From Actinomortierella ambigua (Eukaryota > Mortierellomycota > Mortierellomycetes > Mortierellales > Mortierellaceae), in NCBI GenBank assembly GCA_016098155.1, contig JAAAJB010000084.1, forward strand, positions 28,222 through 83,182: DNA of 54,961 nt. The letters run 5' to 3'. The stretch's first letter is position 1. Each line of letters begins with the position of its first letter. This document shows positions 43,529 through 54,917 of this stretch, piece after piece. The notes beneath the pieces were generated by a model, which worked only from the letters and a program-made list of their open reading frames with translations, searched no databases and had not been told where the DNA came from. The position numbers and the translations under genes are program-made.

Positions 43529-44051
43529 CATTTGATACACCATAGGATATGTCCACAGAATTGAATATTGACCCTGCGGTGCCTGAGCTTCGATGAGAGT
43601 TATCAGAACGTGGCATCGGCTTTAGGGCATTTGACAGTCAGGCGTTCGATTTGTTCCTCAAAGTAACTTGTGGAGGTGAGCCAAATGCACACTCCTTCAT
43701 GCGCGATAGTCGGATACCGTTGAGGTACAGTGTTTTTTTTTTCAGTTGGCGGATGTGAACGAGATAATTGGATTTTCTCCCGCAGAAATCCCATAGAAAT
43801 TCTCGCCAATTTCTTGTTCTCGGGCGCCAATTAAAAAAACCCCACTGTACTTCGCAGAAGTTGTGGGGGTACGAACTTGTGTTCAGAATTGTGCCCAAAA
43901 AGGAAAGAGGCTCAAATGACATGCGACCCTTCTCGCCGCTCGCCACCAAGTGCAATTCATTTAAACAACCCCCACCCAACGCGTGCATTCTCATTCTTCC
44001 AATCATTGCCCCCCCTCCCTCCCTCCCTTCCAACAACAATAACACGAAGCT
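43529..44051. other. Intergenic region upstream of the polymerase delta subunit gene
   Basis: About 520 bp holding the 3' flank of the kinase-Sel1 gene and the promoter of the POLD4-like gene. The last 70 bp are C-rich with CCCTCCCTCCC runs. An open minus-strand frame reaching in from 44615 is antisense to the next gene and has low-complexity composition. No separate gene is seen. Confidence 0.5.
43979..43984. promoter_or_regulatory. MCB-type element (ACGCGT) at the polymerase delta subunit gene
   Basis: ACGCGT, the MluI cell-cycle box bound by MBF in yeasts, lies 68 bp upstream of the ATG. DNA replication genes are classic MBF targets, so G1/S control is plausible; the hexamer alone is weak evidence. 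Confidence 0.4.
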
Positions 44052-45137
44052 ATGCCTCCCAAGAGAACCCCCTCCGCTAGAGCCACCCAAGTGCCGGCAT
44101 CCAACTTCTTTCAGCAAGTCAAGAAGCCTGCGACCGCCGCTCATGCACGCACCATCACCCTCAAGAAGAATGAACATCATGCCTCCACCCCTGTGAACCC
44201 AATTGGTCAACAGTTGGTGGCAACAAAGGATACAGACGAACACGCCAAGGCCACAAAAGGCACAGCGGACAAAGACAACTATGAAGAAGAAGAGGTCGAT
44301 GAGATTGACGAAGCAGAGTACGATGACGACTTTGACGAGACCACGGACTATAGCAAGGTGGCTGTTGTGCAGGGAAAGAAGCAGCAGCAAGAATCCAAAT
44401 CGTTGGTCACCGTCGCCCAGATGAATGAAGAAATCCTTGACGACTCGGAAGATGACCTGGTCACGCTCAGGAAGGACCAACCGCTTTTGACGTCTTCGGA
44501 CGTGGAAGACGATGAGGAGCAGGAGGAGGACGACGACGAACAAGATGAGGCACTCTTTGATGAAATCAAGCCAGCGGCTGCTCCGGCTGTGAAGAAGGTG
44601 AACAAGCTGAACCATCGGCAGCAGCAGCAGTCATCTTGGCAGGCCAAAGGTGCTCGGATGCACAAGGACAAGCCCGCAGCTGTGCCTGATGTGGGGGACA
44701 TTCACAAAGGATGTAAGCAATTTTTTAGGTTTGAAAGTCAGCAACGGAAAACTAAGCCTGGTGGTCGAGAGTCTCACCAATCTTGCTGCTCTCTCTATTT
44801 TTTTTCCCGCCCTTTAGTCCACCAAAACGAACTGTCAGCGCTTGAAAAGACTCTACGACAGTTTGATCTTGCTCAAAAATATGGTCCTTGCACCGATGTC
44901 ACTCGTCTCGAGCGCTGGGAACGTGCCTTTGCACTGGTGAGTCCTCTTTTATTTCTCTCTTTGTTGGGGGGGGGGATAAGTGCTATATGACCCAAACACG
45001 CCCAACTTGCAGAGGTTCTGACCCTAATGATTTGCCGGTCAAATAAATTGTAGGGCCTGAACCCACCTCGGTCGATCAAGGATGCACTTCTCGCCAACCC
45101 TGCGCTTGACAAGGCGCTCTTTAACGGTCGTGTGTGA
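44052..45137 (+). CDS. DNA polymerase delta small subunit (POLD4 / Cdm1 type)
   Basis: Accessory subunit of replicative DNA polymerase delta in the nucleus. Exons 44052-44712, 44818-44936 and 45054-45137 join in frame to 287 residues. The C-terminal 70 residues carry the family core: LRQFDLAQKYGPC, then TRLERWERA, then LGLNPP and a short end. The first 220 residues are disordered, with long acidic stretches (EEEEVDEIDEAEYDDDFDE-like and DDEEQEEDDDEQDE). An N-terminal QVPASNFF sits where a PCNA-binding PIP box (QxxhxxFF) would be expected; Ala replaces the usual aliphatic residue. The protein is much longer than human p12 (about 107 residues) or fission yeast Cdm1 (about 160). An ACGCGT element lies just upstream. 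Confidence 0.88.
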
Positions 45138-45532
45138 AAGGAACTCCCCAGTGATACTTTTCATTAGCAGGCAGAGTAAAGAGGCGACCAGAAAGGTCGA
45201 TGATTGTCTCACACTGTCCGTCGCACCACCTACGAATACCAAACACCTTGACCTCCCCCTCCCATTTGTTTCTGGGAACCAATTGCCAACAAATCACCAC
45301 TACCAGACACGAAGCATGCAATGCAAATGGTGAAGGCTTTGTTTTAAAAAAACGCGAAATAATACAATGTCTAGAAGAGAAAGAATAAAGAAGACGACAA
45401 AAGAAGATGAAAGGTGGGCGGGGAAAGAAGAAGGGTAAAGGGGAGCGAGAGGAGGATGAGGAGGACGGGGATGAGGAGAATGTCAGGTTCTCTCGCTTTC
45501 CCCTCCCTCCACACTCAGCTTAATCAGCCGTT
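45138..45532. other. Convergent 3' region of the POLD4-like and helicase genes
   Basis: About 395 bp between two facing stop codons. AATAAA at 45384-45389 on the plus strand could serve the polymerase subunit gene. The stretch 45390-45500 is purine-rich (GGAGGATGAGGAGG type). No coding sequence is recognised. Confidence 0.5.
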
Positions 45533-47873
45533 CTACTCCTCAGAGAAGAATCGGTCAGAAAACCTGTCGCCACGACCCGCCTTGTCGGACCGGCGCTCGC
45601 GGTTGAAATCACGGTCTCGGCCATGGTCACGGCCGCGATCCATGCGTCGTGCAGGTGGTGCCTGATCGCTATCGCCACCATCCTCGCCATCACCGCGGCG
45701 ACCGAACGACGACGACGACCGTCTGGAAGAGAAGGACGATCCAAAGTCACTATCGCCCTCGCCCTCCTCATAGCTGCCATACCGGCGACCGCCACCGCCC
45801 CGGCTGAAGTTTCGACCACGACGGCGGTCATCATCCCGCCAATCCGAGAACCGACCACCGCGCGAGCCATAGTCACGGTCTCGACCGCCAAAGTTACGGC
45901 CGCCGCGACCGCCGCGGCCACTACCACCACCGCGTTCCGTCAAACCGAGCTTGGAAAGGAAGGTCGGGCTCAGGTGTGGGGGCTCCTCCATGCCGAGGGA
46001 CGTGACAAACTTCTTGGCCGAGTCGAGGATATCTCGTCGCGGGCACTGGAGGACATCTGTGCGGCCGACATAGTAGCCCAGGAAGGCTGTGAACGAGTCG
46101 TTCAACAGGTCCGGGTCCAGACGTTGCTTGGCCTCGTCCAACCGTGCCATCAATCGTGCATCGCTCTCAACCTCGTCCACCTGCTCCATGATGGTATCCT
46201 CCTGCAACGGCAGATCCGACATGGACTTTAAGAAATCTCGCTCGAATGGCGTCAACATGATCACACCCTGTCCGGTCTTGCCCGCACGTCCCGTTCGGCC
46301 CACACGGTGGATGTATTGCTCCTTTGAGGATGGCATACCAACCTGCACCACCAACGACACATCTGGGTAGTCGACACCACGTGCAGAGACATCGGACGTG
46401 AACAGGACACCGCCGTTGCTCTTGCGGAAACGGTCGGAGGTTCGGGTACGGGACTCTTGCGACTTCTTCGAGTGGAGCGAGAAGATGCGGTACGAGGCCA
46501 CATCCTCAAACAGGGCAGAGTACAGCTGGGTGCTACGGGTGGTGGGCAGGAAGACCATGATCTTGCCTCGCGGGTTGGCACGCTTGTGATCCTCAAGAAG
46601 GCGGGCCAAGAGGGGAAGCTGTTTTTCATAAGAGGTGATGGTGTAGGATTGCTGGATCTGCAGGTTGGTGTTGGCCTCGTTGGGGTCGACAGTATCGATG
46701 AAGGCAAAGTCGTCCTTGAGCGACTTGCGCGCAATCTTCTTGATTTCGGGCGAGACTGTGGCCGAGAAGAAGAGCGTCTGGCGCTCCTTGGGGAGAGCCT
46801 CCACAATGCTTTCAATGCTGTCCTTGAATCCCATGTCCAACAACTGGTCGCACTCGTCCAGAATCAACTATTGTGTTGAGATAAGAAGAGCATGGTTCAA
46901 AAGAGAACGTTTTAGAATCGTCATGAAAAAATGGACCTCCCTTCTCATACTTGAAAGAAAGAAAGAAAAAAAGACATTGCTTTGCCCAAATAAAACAACA
47001 AGAATAAAAACTTACAACTTTGGTGCCTTGCAGCGAATCCCGGAACTCCTTGACCGACTCGATCATATCGTTCAATCGACCCGGTGTACCAACGACCAGA
47101 TCGATTCGCTTTGTGTTCAGGTTACGGATTTGCATCCGCTTGCTCTCACCACCGACCAAGCAATGAACATTGAATCGATGGGTGCTGCACAGCTTCTTCG
47201 CCTCATCTGCAATCTGCTGAGCCAACTCTCTGGTGGGTGAGACGATCAACACTGTCGTCTGGTCTCCAGCCGCCAATGTCTTCTTGTCCACCTGGCTCAC
47301 CACCGTCTCCAGGGCCGGGATCAGGAAACCCAAGGTCTTGCCCGTGCCTGTCTTGGCCTTCACAAACATATCCTTATCTGTTGGCAACAAAGACAGGACC
47401 TCGCTCTGCACCTTGGACATTGTCTCATATTTGAAAACAGACTTGATGGCCTTGGCCGTCTTGGGATGAAGCGACTGGATCTGATCAAATCGGGTGGGGA
47501 GCTCCTCCTCCTTGGCCTTTTGTCCCTCTTTGTCGTCCTCGTCCACGACCGTCGTGGCGGAAACAGCGTTAAAGAGTGTCGAGTGGTGGTGGAAGCCTGC
47601 TGTTCTCTGAACATGGGCTGCAATGGCTGGGAATGCCTTGGAAGTGATCACTGGGGCTTTTTTAAACAAACGCATACGCATAGAAGTAGAAACAAGTGAG
47701 GAGTTAGCATCTCGGAGCTCAGTCGGTCTATCCGGGAGAGACCTTCTTTATGAGTGACCGTGTGACAAAAAAATAGGGGTAGTACCAATACGAGTGCCGA
47801 CCAGCGAGCGCCCCACCAAGGACGAGTTTCGTAGTGCCAAGCGGAATGGCTGTTGGAGAAGGCGAGCTGCCAT
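45533..47873 (-). CDS. Mitochondrial DEAD-box-family RNA helicase (MSS116-like) with Arg/Gly-rich tail
   Basis: ATP-dependent RNA helicase, probably acting on mitochondrial intron splicing or RNA folding. I propose three exons: 47792-47873, 47016-47650 and 45533-46867, 683 residues. Exon 1 gives MAARLLQQPFRLALRNSS..., a basic amphipathic mitochondrial presequence; a shorter model starting at 47681 (MRMRLFKK) is possible. Helicase motifs: AKTGTGKT (126-133), PTRELAQQ, GTPGRL, motif II DECD (243-246) in place of DEAD, SAT, and HRVGRTGR. The Q-motif region has FDQIQ and SKVQSEV. After the core, a conserved C-terminal extension is followed by a tail of about 130 residues packed with RGG, RDRD and SR stretches, which fits RNA binding. 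Faces POLD4-like at its 3' end. Confidence 0.88.
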
Positions 47874-48472
47874 TACGGAATGAAGGGAAAGGGAAGGGAG
47901 GGTGAGGAATGGGAGGAAGGGGCAATGGAAAGGGAAAAAAAAGGCACCCACTGGTGCTGTACCTTAACTTGTGGTCAACAAACAACCCGGGAACAGTCAC
48001 ACTTTTTTTTTTTTGCCTTTATGGGATTGGGATCTCGGAGCTCTGAGGTCCAGGTTAGAAAGCGATCTTGCCTGTCCCTTTTTGGCAGACCTTCTTGCAA
48101 CGCCACAGGAGGACTGCTATCGTGGTTAGAACCCTCCCCCCCTTGGCCCTCGCTCGAGGTTTTCAATATTCTGGGAGTGGCCCATGGTCAAGGAGGAGCT
48201 CAAGTATGTGAACGTCAAGAAGCCATGGAATGCGTTAACCGACACTGAGAATCTATTCAGGTCAGGTGCACCATCAAGCCGAGACACTCAAGTCGCGTAC
48301 AAAATCAGAACAGCCGCTGGCTTCGCATTGCTCTCTGTCACCAACACGACGATCCCAATCACACCCCAACGAAAGAGCCTGCCTGGAACTCTCACCCGCA
48401 CCCAACATCTCGATGTTGATCCAAAAGGTCACAGTGGCTAAAAAAACATTCATTTCTTCTTAGTTCGAGCTA
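47874..48472. other. Intergenic region between helicase and CSL4 genes
   Basis: About 600 bp. It contains the promoter of the helicase (minus) and the 3' flank of CSL4 (minus). A plus-strand frame at 48184-48441 (85 codons) resembles no known protein and has no convincing splice partners. Otherwise nothing is recognised. Confidence 0.5.
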
Positions 48473-49329
48473 TTACATGGGTTTTGCACACTTGCGAGGT
48501 TCGATGACCTTGGTCTTGGTGCACTGCATCTCCTGCCAAGAAATCGGGACCAGCGTTCCTCCAGCAATGCTTGTGCCATAGATCACCCCGAGTTCGTTCA
48601 AAGCCGTTGACAAATAATAGCTCCGTGCATCGCCAAGGGAGATCTAGAAAGATGAAGTGAGGTGAAAGGGAGGGATTACAAGAAGGGTTAAAGGCCATGC
48701 TCTATGGTTGCGCCATCTGCACACTCTAATCTATCCTGTCGCAGCAACGAAACAAAAAAAATAGGGCGATGGCACATACCACTTGTGCGCGGACAATGTC
48801 TCCGGGGCGGAACGAATTGTAGATCTTGACCTTATCCTTCTCTGTTGCACGGACATCCTGAGACCGGATGATGCCCTGGAAATTGTCTGTACAAGGCTTG
48901 CCGTCGACGACCATAATATTGACCGACGCAAACTTGGGGTTGACGCGCACCACTTTACATGTCACGATCGCATCAATCTCAGGAATCGCTGTTTGTGTGT
49001 TTTCCCGCGCAACGCTCAGTGTTGGCCGCTAAGAGATGAAAAGGAGATTGGTACCGATAATCGGGTTGGTATTGTTAACAGTCATTCAGTCGAACGACCC
49101 TTAGGTGACAGAAACGTCCTGTTAGACCAACAACAACGAAGGTTGGTGGCAACCCACTTTGGTGACAGAAAAAAAGTACCTCGTCTCCGTCTGCGGTAGT
49201 CACTTGCTTAAGGCCAACTACGCTGGCATAGAGAAAGTCCTGATGTGAATATGTTCCTGGTCCTGCGATGTATTCTTGCACATGGCCAAGACGCTGGCCG
49301 GGCACAACGGCGCTCATTACTGATGTCAT
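48473..49329 (-). CDS. CSL4: Exosome complex component CSL4
   Basis: RNA-binding cap subunit of the 3'-5' RNA exosome, nucleus and cytoplasm. Exons 49180-49329, 48780-49028 and 48473-48643 join in frame to 189 residues, near the usual 195. The N-terminal domain begins VVPGQRLG followed by GPGTY; the central S1 domain holds [16 protein letters not shown] and [25 protein letters not shown]; the C-terminal zinc-ribbon-like part reads [18 protein letters not shown]. It retains two cysteines at the C-terminus (C...C) but the usual four-cysteine ribbon is incomplete, as in other CSL4 proteins. The start at 49329 is the first Met; Met5 is an alternative. Confidence 0.92.
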
Positions 49330-49708
49330 GGTTCGAAATAAGATGCATCAGATCGCACACTGCGAAAAAAAAAACTTAAAAATCACAAGGGACTGTCATT
49401 TTAACAGGAGAGGGAAAGTGTCGATCAGTCAAAACGTGGCGCTTGTCATGATCGGCACCCACTTTGTACGCCCTGGTCTCTCGAGAAAAATCATTGGATG
49501 ACCATCCCTGCCTACCGCCAGCAACAGGTTGCATTCTTTCCGATATAAGGTGGCTAAACTCTCTTTAATCGTACAAAGGGACATAAGTGTAAGATAATAA
49601 GAATGGACAACAGCGGTCTTGTCCAAAGAGTAAATAGAAACCAATGGAGGATCCAAAGAAGACCATAGTGGTAGAAGGGGCCTACATCTATGAACAAAAA
49701 TGTCTTCT
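49330..49708. other. Intergenic region between CSL4 and PanB genes
   Basis: About 380 bp with the CSL4 promoter (both genes are on the minus strand) and the PanB 3' flank. I see nothing else in it. Confidence 0.5.
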
Positions 49709-51642
49709 TTAGGCGGCAGCCTTCTTGGCCACCACCTCTTCGGCGACCTCATCCACCTTGGCCTCCTCGCCAATCATACTGCGGAAGCGGTTGAGCTCCT
49801 CTTGGGGCATCGGGTAGGTGTGCTCCACGGCTGGGAAGGAGCCACTCTTGACATCGGCGCCATATTCCTTGAGCGCGCCAACAATCTCATCAGCCAAGGA
49901 ACGGTAAGTCTTGCAGAAGCGAGGAACCTTGCCATAGAGGCCCAACATATCCTGCTGAACAAGGACCTGACCCGAGCAGCCAGGGCCAGCTCCGATACCG
50001 ATGGTGGGGATGCTGAGCATCTTGGTGATGTGGGTCGCGACGGGTTCTGGTACAGCCTCCAAGACAATGGCATAGCAGCCTGCCTCCTGCAGGGCCAGCG
50101 CATCCTCGAGCATGGCCTTGGCCTTGGCGACAGTCTTGCCCTGGACCTTGTAACCGCCGAGCGAGGCCTGACGCTGCGGGGTCAAGCCAATGTGACCGAG
50201 GACGGGAATGCCAACCTGGGTGAGACGCTGGATGGTCGGAGCCATCTCACGGCCACCTTCGAGCTTGACGGCCTCGGCTTTACCTTCCTTGATGACACGG
50301 ACGGCATTGCTGATGGCCTGATCGGCATTGATCTCGTAGGTACCAAAGGGCATGTCGGCGACAAGGAAGCTAGAGCGGACACCACGGGCAACAGCGCGGC
50401 AGTGGTGCAGCATTTCGTCGAGGGTCACTTCGGCCGTCGAAGGGTAGCCCAGCGCGACCATGCCAAGCGAGTCGCCGACGAGCACCATATCCATCTCGGC
50501 TTTGTCGCAAAAGGTGCCGGTTGGGAAATCGTGGGCTGTCATCACCGTGATGGGCTCACCACGCTTGTACAGCTTGCGCAAGGTGGCCAGCGTCACTTTA
50601 GGACGGACTATTTTTTAGGACAAGAAATAAAAAGAAGTGATTCCCATGAGTAAGCGAGGAAAAGGAGGGGAGAGGAAGAGTGTAAAGAGGGATGAATTTG
50701 TGGATCTTGGAACGTGCCCCTGAGAAAAATGAATTTGTACTCTAAACGGCTATTTTGGATCAACCGTGCATAGACCACGAGCGCATCCCATGCTGTCCGT
50801 GGAGGGGCCACCAACTATGCCATGTGGAAGGACCGAGTGGGAAGTGAAAATGTGGGAGAGAATGGAGTAACCTTGAGCCGAGTGTAAACAATAAATCGCG
50901 TGGGGGGGAGGGAGGGGAGATGAAGAAAGGGAGCCCGAGTGTCCCTATCCTAGTTCATTCTTCCCACGCCATTGTCCAACAAGGTGTGTCTCATATTCAT
51001 TCTCATCCTCAGGGGCAAGGTTCCTCTGATGGAGCCACGCGAGAGCAATGACCTCCAACATTCTTCAGCATGATCAGCACTCATCATATGCAACACATAA
51101 AGGGTGAGGTGATATTTCTCTCCCTCTCCCCCTCTTTTTGTTGGAAAGTGACACTATCAATCAGCCGTTGACATGTGTCCCTCACCCCACAAATAAAGAA
51201 AACACATCATTTTCAGAGGCCACAAAAAAAACTCGCTATTCCCCTCCCTCACTACCTTTACTCTCCCTCTCTTCCCTCTCTCTCTCTCTCTCTTTCTATA
51301 TCTCTCTCTCCTCGACTTACTGTGGTGGTGCTCTGCATCAGCAGGGCGGGAGCTGTAGTGGCGCTTGGCCATGGCAGCCATGGAGGGGGCAGCCGAGGCC
51401 TTGACAGTCTGGCGGGTGAGGCCGAGGTTTAAGGGCACAGGGTTGGCCTGGAGGCTGGCCTTGGCAGCGACGATGAACGACGAGTAAGGGCAAGACTGGC
51501 AGCCATGGTGCACTCGGGCGGATCGCTGGGCAACAGCGGGAGCGGTGCGGGCCGTGGGCACCAAGAGAGACTGGGTCGAAGCTGACAGATGGCCTTGAAG
51601 GCGAGCCATCTGGCGAGCAGTAAACGCTGCGGATGCGGACAT
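49709..51642 (-). CDS. ECM31: 3-methyl-2-oxobutanoate hydroxymethyltransferase (ketopantoate hydroxymethyltransferase), mitochondrial
   Basis: First step of pantothenate (and coenzyme A) synthesis: 2-oxoisovalerate plus methylene-tetrahydrofolate gives ketopantoate. Two exons, 51321-51642 and 49709-50607, join in frame (AEHHH|IRPKVTL) to 406 residues. Residues 1-107 form a long presequence rich in Arg, Ser and Ala (MSASAAFTARQMARLQG start; a typical RHYSS end), so it is mitochondrial. The catalytic PanB barrel follows: MTAHDFPT, VGDSLGMVALGY (Asp153 and Ser154 at the metal site), KLEGG, HIGLTPQ, CYAIVLEAVPE and IGIGAGPGCSGQVLV. The 713-bp intron has a CT-rich tract near its plus-strand right end. 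No other pantothenate gene is nearby. The gene diverges from CDC50. Confidence 0.95.
50608..51320 (-). other. Long intron of the PanB gene
   Basis: 713 bp, GTAAGT donor (next to the CT/GA tract at about 51272-51312) and ATAG acceptor. It contains no recognisable exon or RNA gene. Confidence 0.6.
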
Positions 51643-52499
51643 TTTTCTTTTGTTTCTTTTTGGGTCGGTTTCAAAAAGGATGATCTCTATGAGAGTGTTG
51701 TTGTTGTTGTTGTGTTTGCACGCAGGATAAAGGGGGAGGGCTAGGATGGGATGATCCAATGAACTTGTGGCAGAACAAGGAGAGGAGTAAAAAAAAAAGA
51801 CAAAAAAGTGTAGCCGAGAATGTTGGGCTTTTATAAGGCGAAGAAGGTAGCGGTGTCTTCAATTTTTGATAGAGCAATGAGGTGAGGGATGGATGGACTG
51901 GGAACTCTGACGAGTTGGAATGCAGAGCGGTGGGTGATGAACGCCGAGAGAGGAAGATGGGTCGGGGTAGGGTTGAACGATGTGCCAGAGAGAATGAGAG
52001 AGGTCAGAGACGAAATGAGCCGATGGGGCTCACCCACCCACCCTCAGCAGTTGATCAGCCAACCCAACCCAACTCGACCCAAAAAAAAAAAAAAATGAGT
52101 GCATTTTTTTCCCTCGCTCTGTCTCCTCCTCAGCAGATAAATGTCTGGTGTTCCTCCTCCCCCCCTCTCCCTCGGTCTTTGAGCTCATCGAACGATCAAC
52201 TCTCGGAGTGTGTTCCAAAAGTGGACGTTTTTGATTTGGAGGGGGGAGGGGGACCCCTCTTTTTTTTTTGTCCACTCTCCCCCATCACCACCTTCATAAG
52301 CCACTGCTCATCGAACAGTAGGCAGCCGCAACCTGCCCTCTCCCCGCATTCGAGTGAGCAGCACAGACGCGAAACTTACCTCTGCTTTGCAGCTCACCTA
52401 TCCCAAATGATCGACTTCCCTCCTTGACCACAGCCAACACTTCGTGTTGCGACTGTGTCACCGCCGCTGCGCCTGGTATGCCAATCAGGCCGCAATTGG

Positions 52500-52546
<47 letters not shown>

Positions 52547-52861
52547 CAACACACCTCTTGCTCGAGCTAAACACACCTGAACATAGGGCCCGATGTGGAG
52601 AAAAAGTGATGCAACACGAGAGAAGGGCGCAAAGAACACCCAGAGCTCTAAACAGGACTCAACCCCGAGTCGAAAGCTCTTGTGGTATGAACAATAGTAG
52701 AGTGTCATGCCCCACGGTGGCAGTGTGAGATTCGGACTTTGGGGCTACATAGCCCGCCGTCCAGATCACGTGCAGTGGTCCTTTTTTTCTTATGGCATTC
52801 TCATTCTCTCTCCACACTCCTCCCAACCCCCTCCTCCTCCTCTTCATCTACCTTTACGACC
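51643..52861. promoter_or_regulatory. Divergent intergenic region of PanB and CDC50
   Basis: About 1.2 kb between opposite start codons. It contains TTG/GTT repeats near the PanB start (about 51697-51714), an A run at 52081-52095, and a CT microsatellite at 52505-52544. The largest plus-strand frame (51882-52427) is composed of low-complexity Ser/Pro- and Arg/Glu-rich sequence and is not supported. The last 100 bp before CDC50 are pyrimidine-rich (TCCTCCTCC). Confidence 0.5.
52505..52544 (+). repeat. CT microsatellite
   Basis: About 20 perfect CT units in the intergenic region between PanB and CDC50. Confidence 0.9.
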
Positions 52862-54738
52862 ATGGATGAACCACCAAAGAACAGGCCACCCAGTATGACT
52901 TGCGCCATAAATACACCAGCATGCTCAGCATTCAGTAGACGAGGCTACTTGTCCTTTTTTTTTTTGCTTCATCCACAGTGGTCCACTAACACTGGAGGGT
53001 CTCCTTTGAACTACTCTTTTGGGCGGCATGGCCTATAGATACATCTTTCATGCAACAACGCCTGAAAGCATGGCAGCCCATCTTGACAGCAAAGTCGGTC
53101 TTACCGACATTCTTCATCATCGCCTTGCTTTTCTCGCCTCTTGGCAGCTTGCTCATTTGGCGCAACAACCAGGCAAGTTTCTGGTCTTTGGATGGGGACG
53201 GGGCTGAACACGTTGGATGGGCTTGACTGGGCTGAGTTGGGCCACAGGATGGGGAGCGAAGGGGGGAGGGCAGCATGAGAAGGGGGAGGATCAGCTGAGC
53301 AGCCTGCCTTGCCCCTCTCAATTCCTCCCTTTCCTCTCTCAGAAAGAACCCCTCTTTTCGCCCCCCCCCCCTTGCGTTACTGGGGATCAACAGTCGTGAT
53401 GCCCTCTTTTTTTTGAGTGTGTTTGTGCTAACGTTTCTTTATCACAATACGTGATATACAATCTTGTCTTGTTTCTAGGTCATTGAATACTCGTTTGAAT
53501 ACACCCAGTGCGAAAACGCGCAAATACTAACTCCTGCCAGCGAGTCATCGTTCAGCCATGGCGACTACAACAAGCCAATGTACGTGTCTTCAACAGCGAC
53601 GGTGACACTGCAGTCGGCCGTGAACCAGTCGGCGACCATTTCGTATCCGGTGGCACGATGCAACGTGACGATTGATTTGCCCCAGGACATGGGCCCACCC
53701 GTCATCATGTATTACAAGTTGACCAACTTTTATCAGAACCATCGTCGGTATCAAAAGAGTCTGGATTACAAACAACTGGCGGGTGAGGCAAGCTCGGCGG
53801 CTGATATTGCGGCCAGGAAGACATGCGCGGTCAGCAACAATAAGCTTGTGTATCCATGTGGCCTGATCGCCAACTCCATTTTCAATGGTAATTTTTTTTC
53901 TTTGGCTTATTCATTCCCTAAGATGAAAAAAAAGAGAGAAGGCTCATCCTGATACATATATTTGTTTTGTAATTATCTTAGACACCATCTCGAATTTGAC
54001 TTCGGTGGATGATCCGGCGGCAGTCTACACCTTTTCGAACAAGGGAATCGCATGGTCTTCGGACAAGGACAGGTTCAAAAAGTATGGATACGATCTGACA
54101 GGAACGACCCCAGTCTACCCACCGGCGAATTGGGCGAAGCGGTATGCACCGGATGGAGGGCCGTACACGGTGGATTTCCCGCCACCGGATATTCATGAGG
54201 ATGAGCATTTCCAGGTGTGGATGCGAACAGCGGGCTGGCCAACGTTCCTGAAGGCCTATGGACGGAACGATGGCGAGACGCTAAAGGCGGGCAAGTATCA
54301 GATGGAGATTGACTCTAGTAAGTGGACAGGAGAAGGCGTTTGTTTTATGTTTTCCCGTATAGGGAAGAGCATGGATCCTATTTTTCGGTTTTTCTTACTC
54401 AATTTCTTCCTGTTTGATTTACTGTACTCAAAAAAAAAATACATGTAGTCTTCCCCATTGCAACATACGGCGGCAAGAAGTACATCGTGCTATCGACGGT
54501 GAACAGCTTTGGCGGACGGAATCCGTCAATGGGTTACCAGTACGTGTTCACGGGCGTGGTGTGCGCGCTGCTGGGCATCATTTTCACAGGTCTGCACTTC
54601 GCGCGGCCGAGGATCATTGGCGATCACTCCAAGATCTCGTTCGGCAGTGATACGCCGGGTGGCGTCCGTGGAGCAAACAGTAACCGCCATGAAGAAGGAG
54701 GTGGAAATAGGATTGGGTCGCGGTTTGAGGATTATTGA
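52862..54738 (+). CDS. P4-ATPase flippase beta subunit, CDC50/LEM3 family
   Basis: Partner of P4-ATPase lipid flippases, needed for their ER exit and for phospholipid asymmetry. Five exons (52862-52892, 53039-53172, 53479-53887, 53982-54317, 54449-54738) join in frame to 399 residues. The cytosolic N-terminus ends NTSFMQQRLKAWQPILT, the family signature, followed by TM1 (VLPTFFIIALLFSPLGSLLI). The ectodomain has VIEYSFEYTQC, GPPVIMYYKLTNFYQNHRRY, an RKTC...YPCGLIANSIFND block and GIAW. IFPIATYGGKKYIVLSTVNSFGG-type sequence leads into TM2 (VFTGVVCALLGIIFTGLHF), with a short basic tail. N-glycosylation sequons NQS, NVT and NLT are present. Intron 2 has a GC donor (CAG|GCAAGT). Identity among CDC50, LEM3 and CRF1 cannot be settled by eye. 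Confidence 0.94.
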
Positions 54739-54910
54739 ATGGAGTAAGAAAGAAAAACGTTTCAGCCTTCTTTCTCTTTTTTTTTCCTCCTCCATGTGTT
54801 CTATCTGTCATTTTACCGGCTTCCCAATTTTTTTCCTAGTGGAGTTTTTTTCATCTCTTTTCTTGTACAGCTTTTTTTTTCGTTAATGAAAGCGTTTTTT
54901 CTCTCTCCCT

Positions 54911-54917
<7 letters not shown>

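Noticed and set aside
45520..46879. Plus-strand frames (up to 202 codons) opposite the helicase
   Set aside because: Antisense to a well-supported helicase exon; the translations are Thr/Ala- or Arg-rich shadows.
48184..48441. Possible small plus-strand gene between helicase and CSL4
   Set aside because: 85 codons without a recognisable motif or splice partner; the region is needed as the helicase promoter.
51882..52427. Plus-strand frame of 181 codons upstream of CDC50
   Set aside because: Low-complexity composition spanning an A run and pyrimidine tracts; no family resemblance, and it lies in a divergent promoter region.
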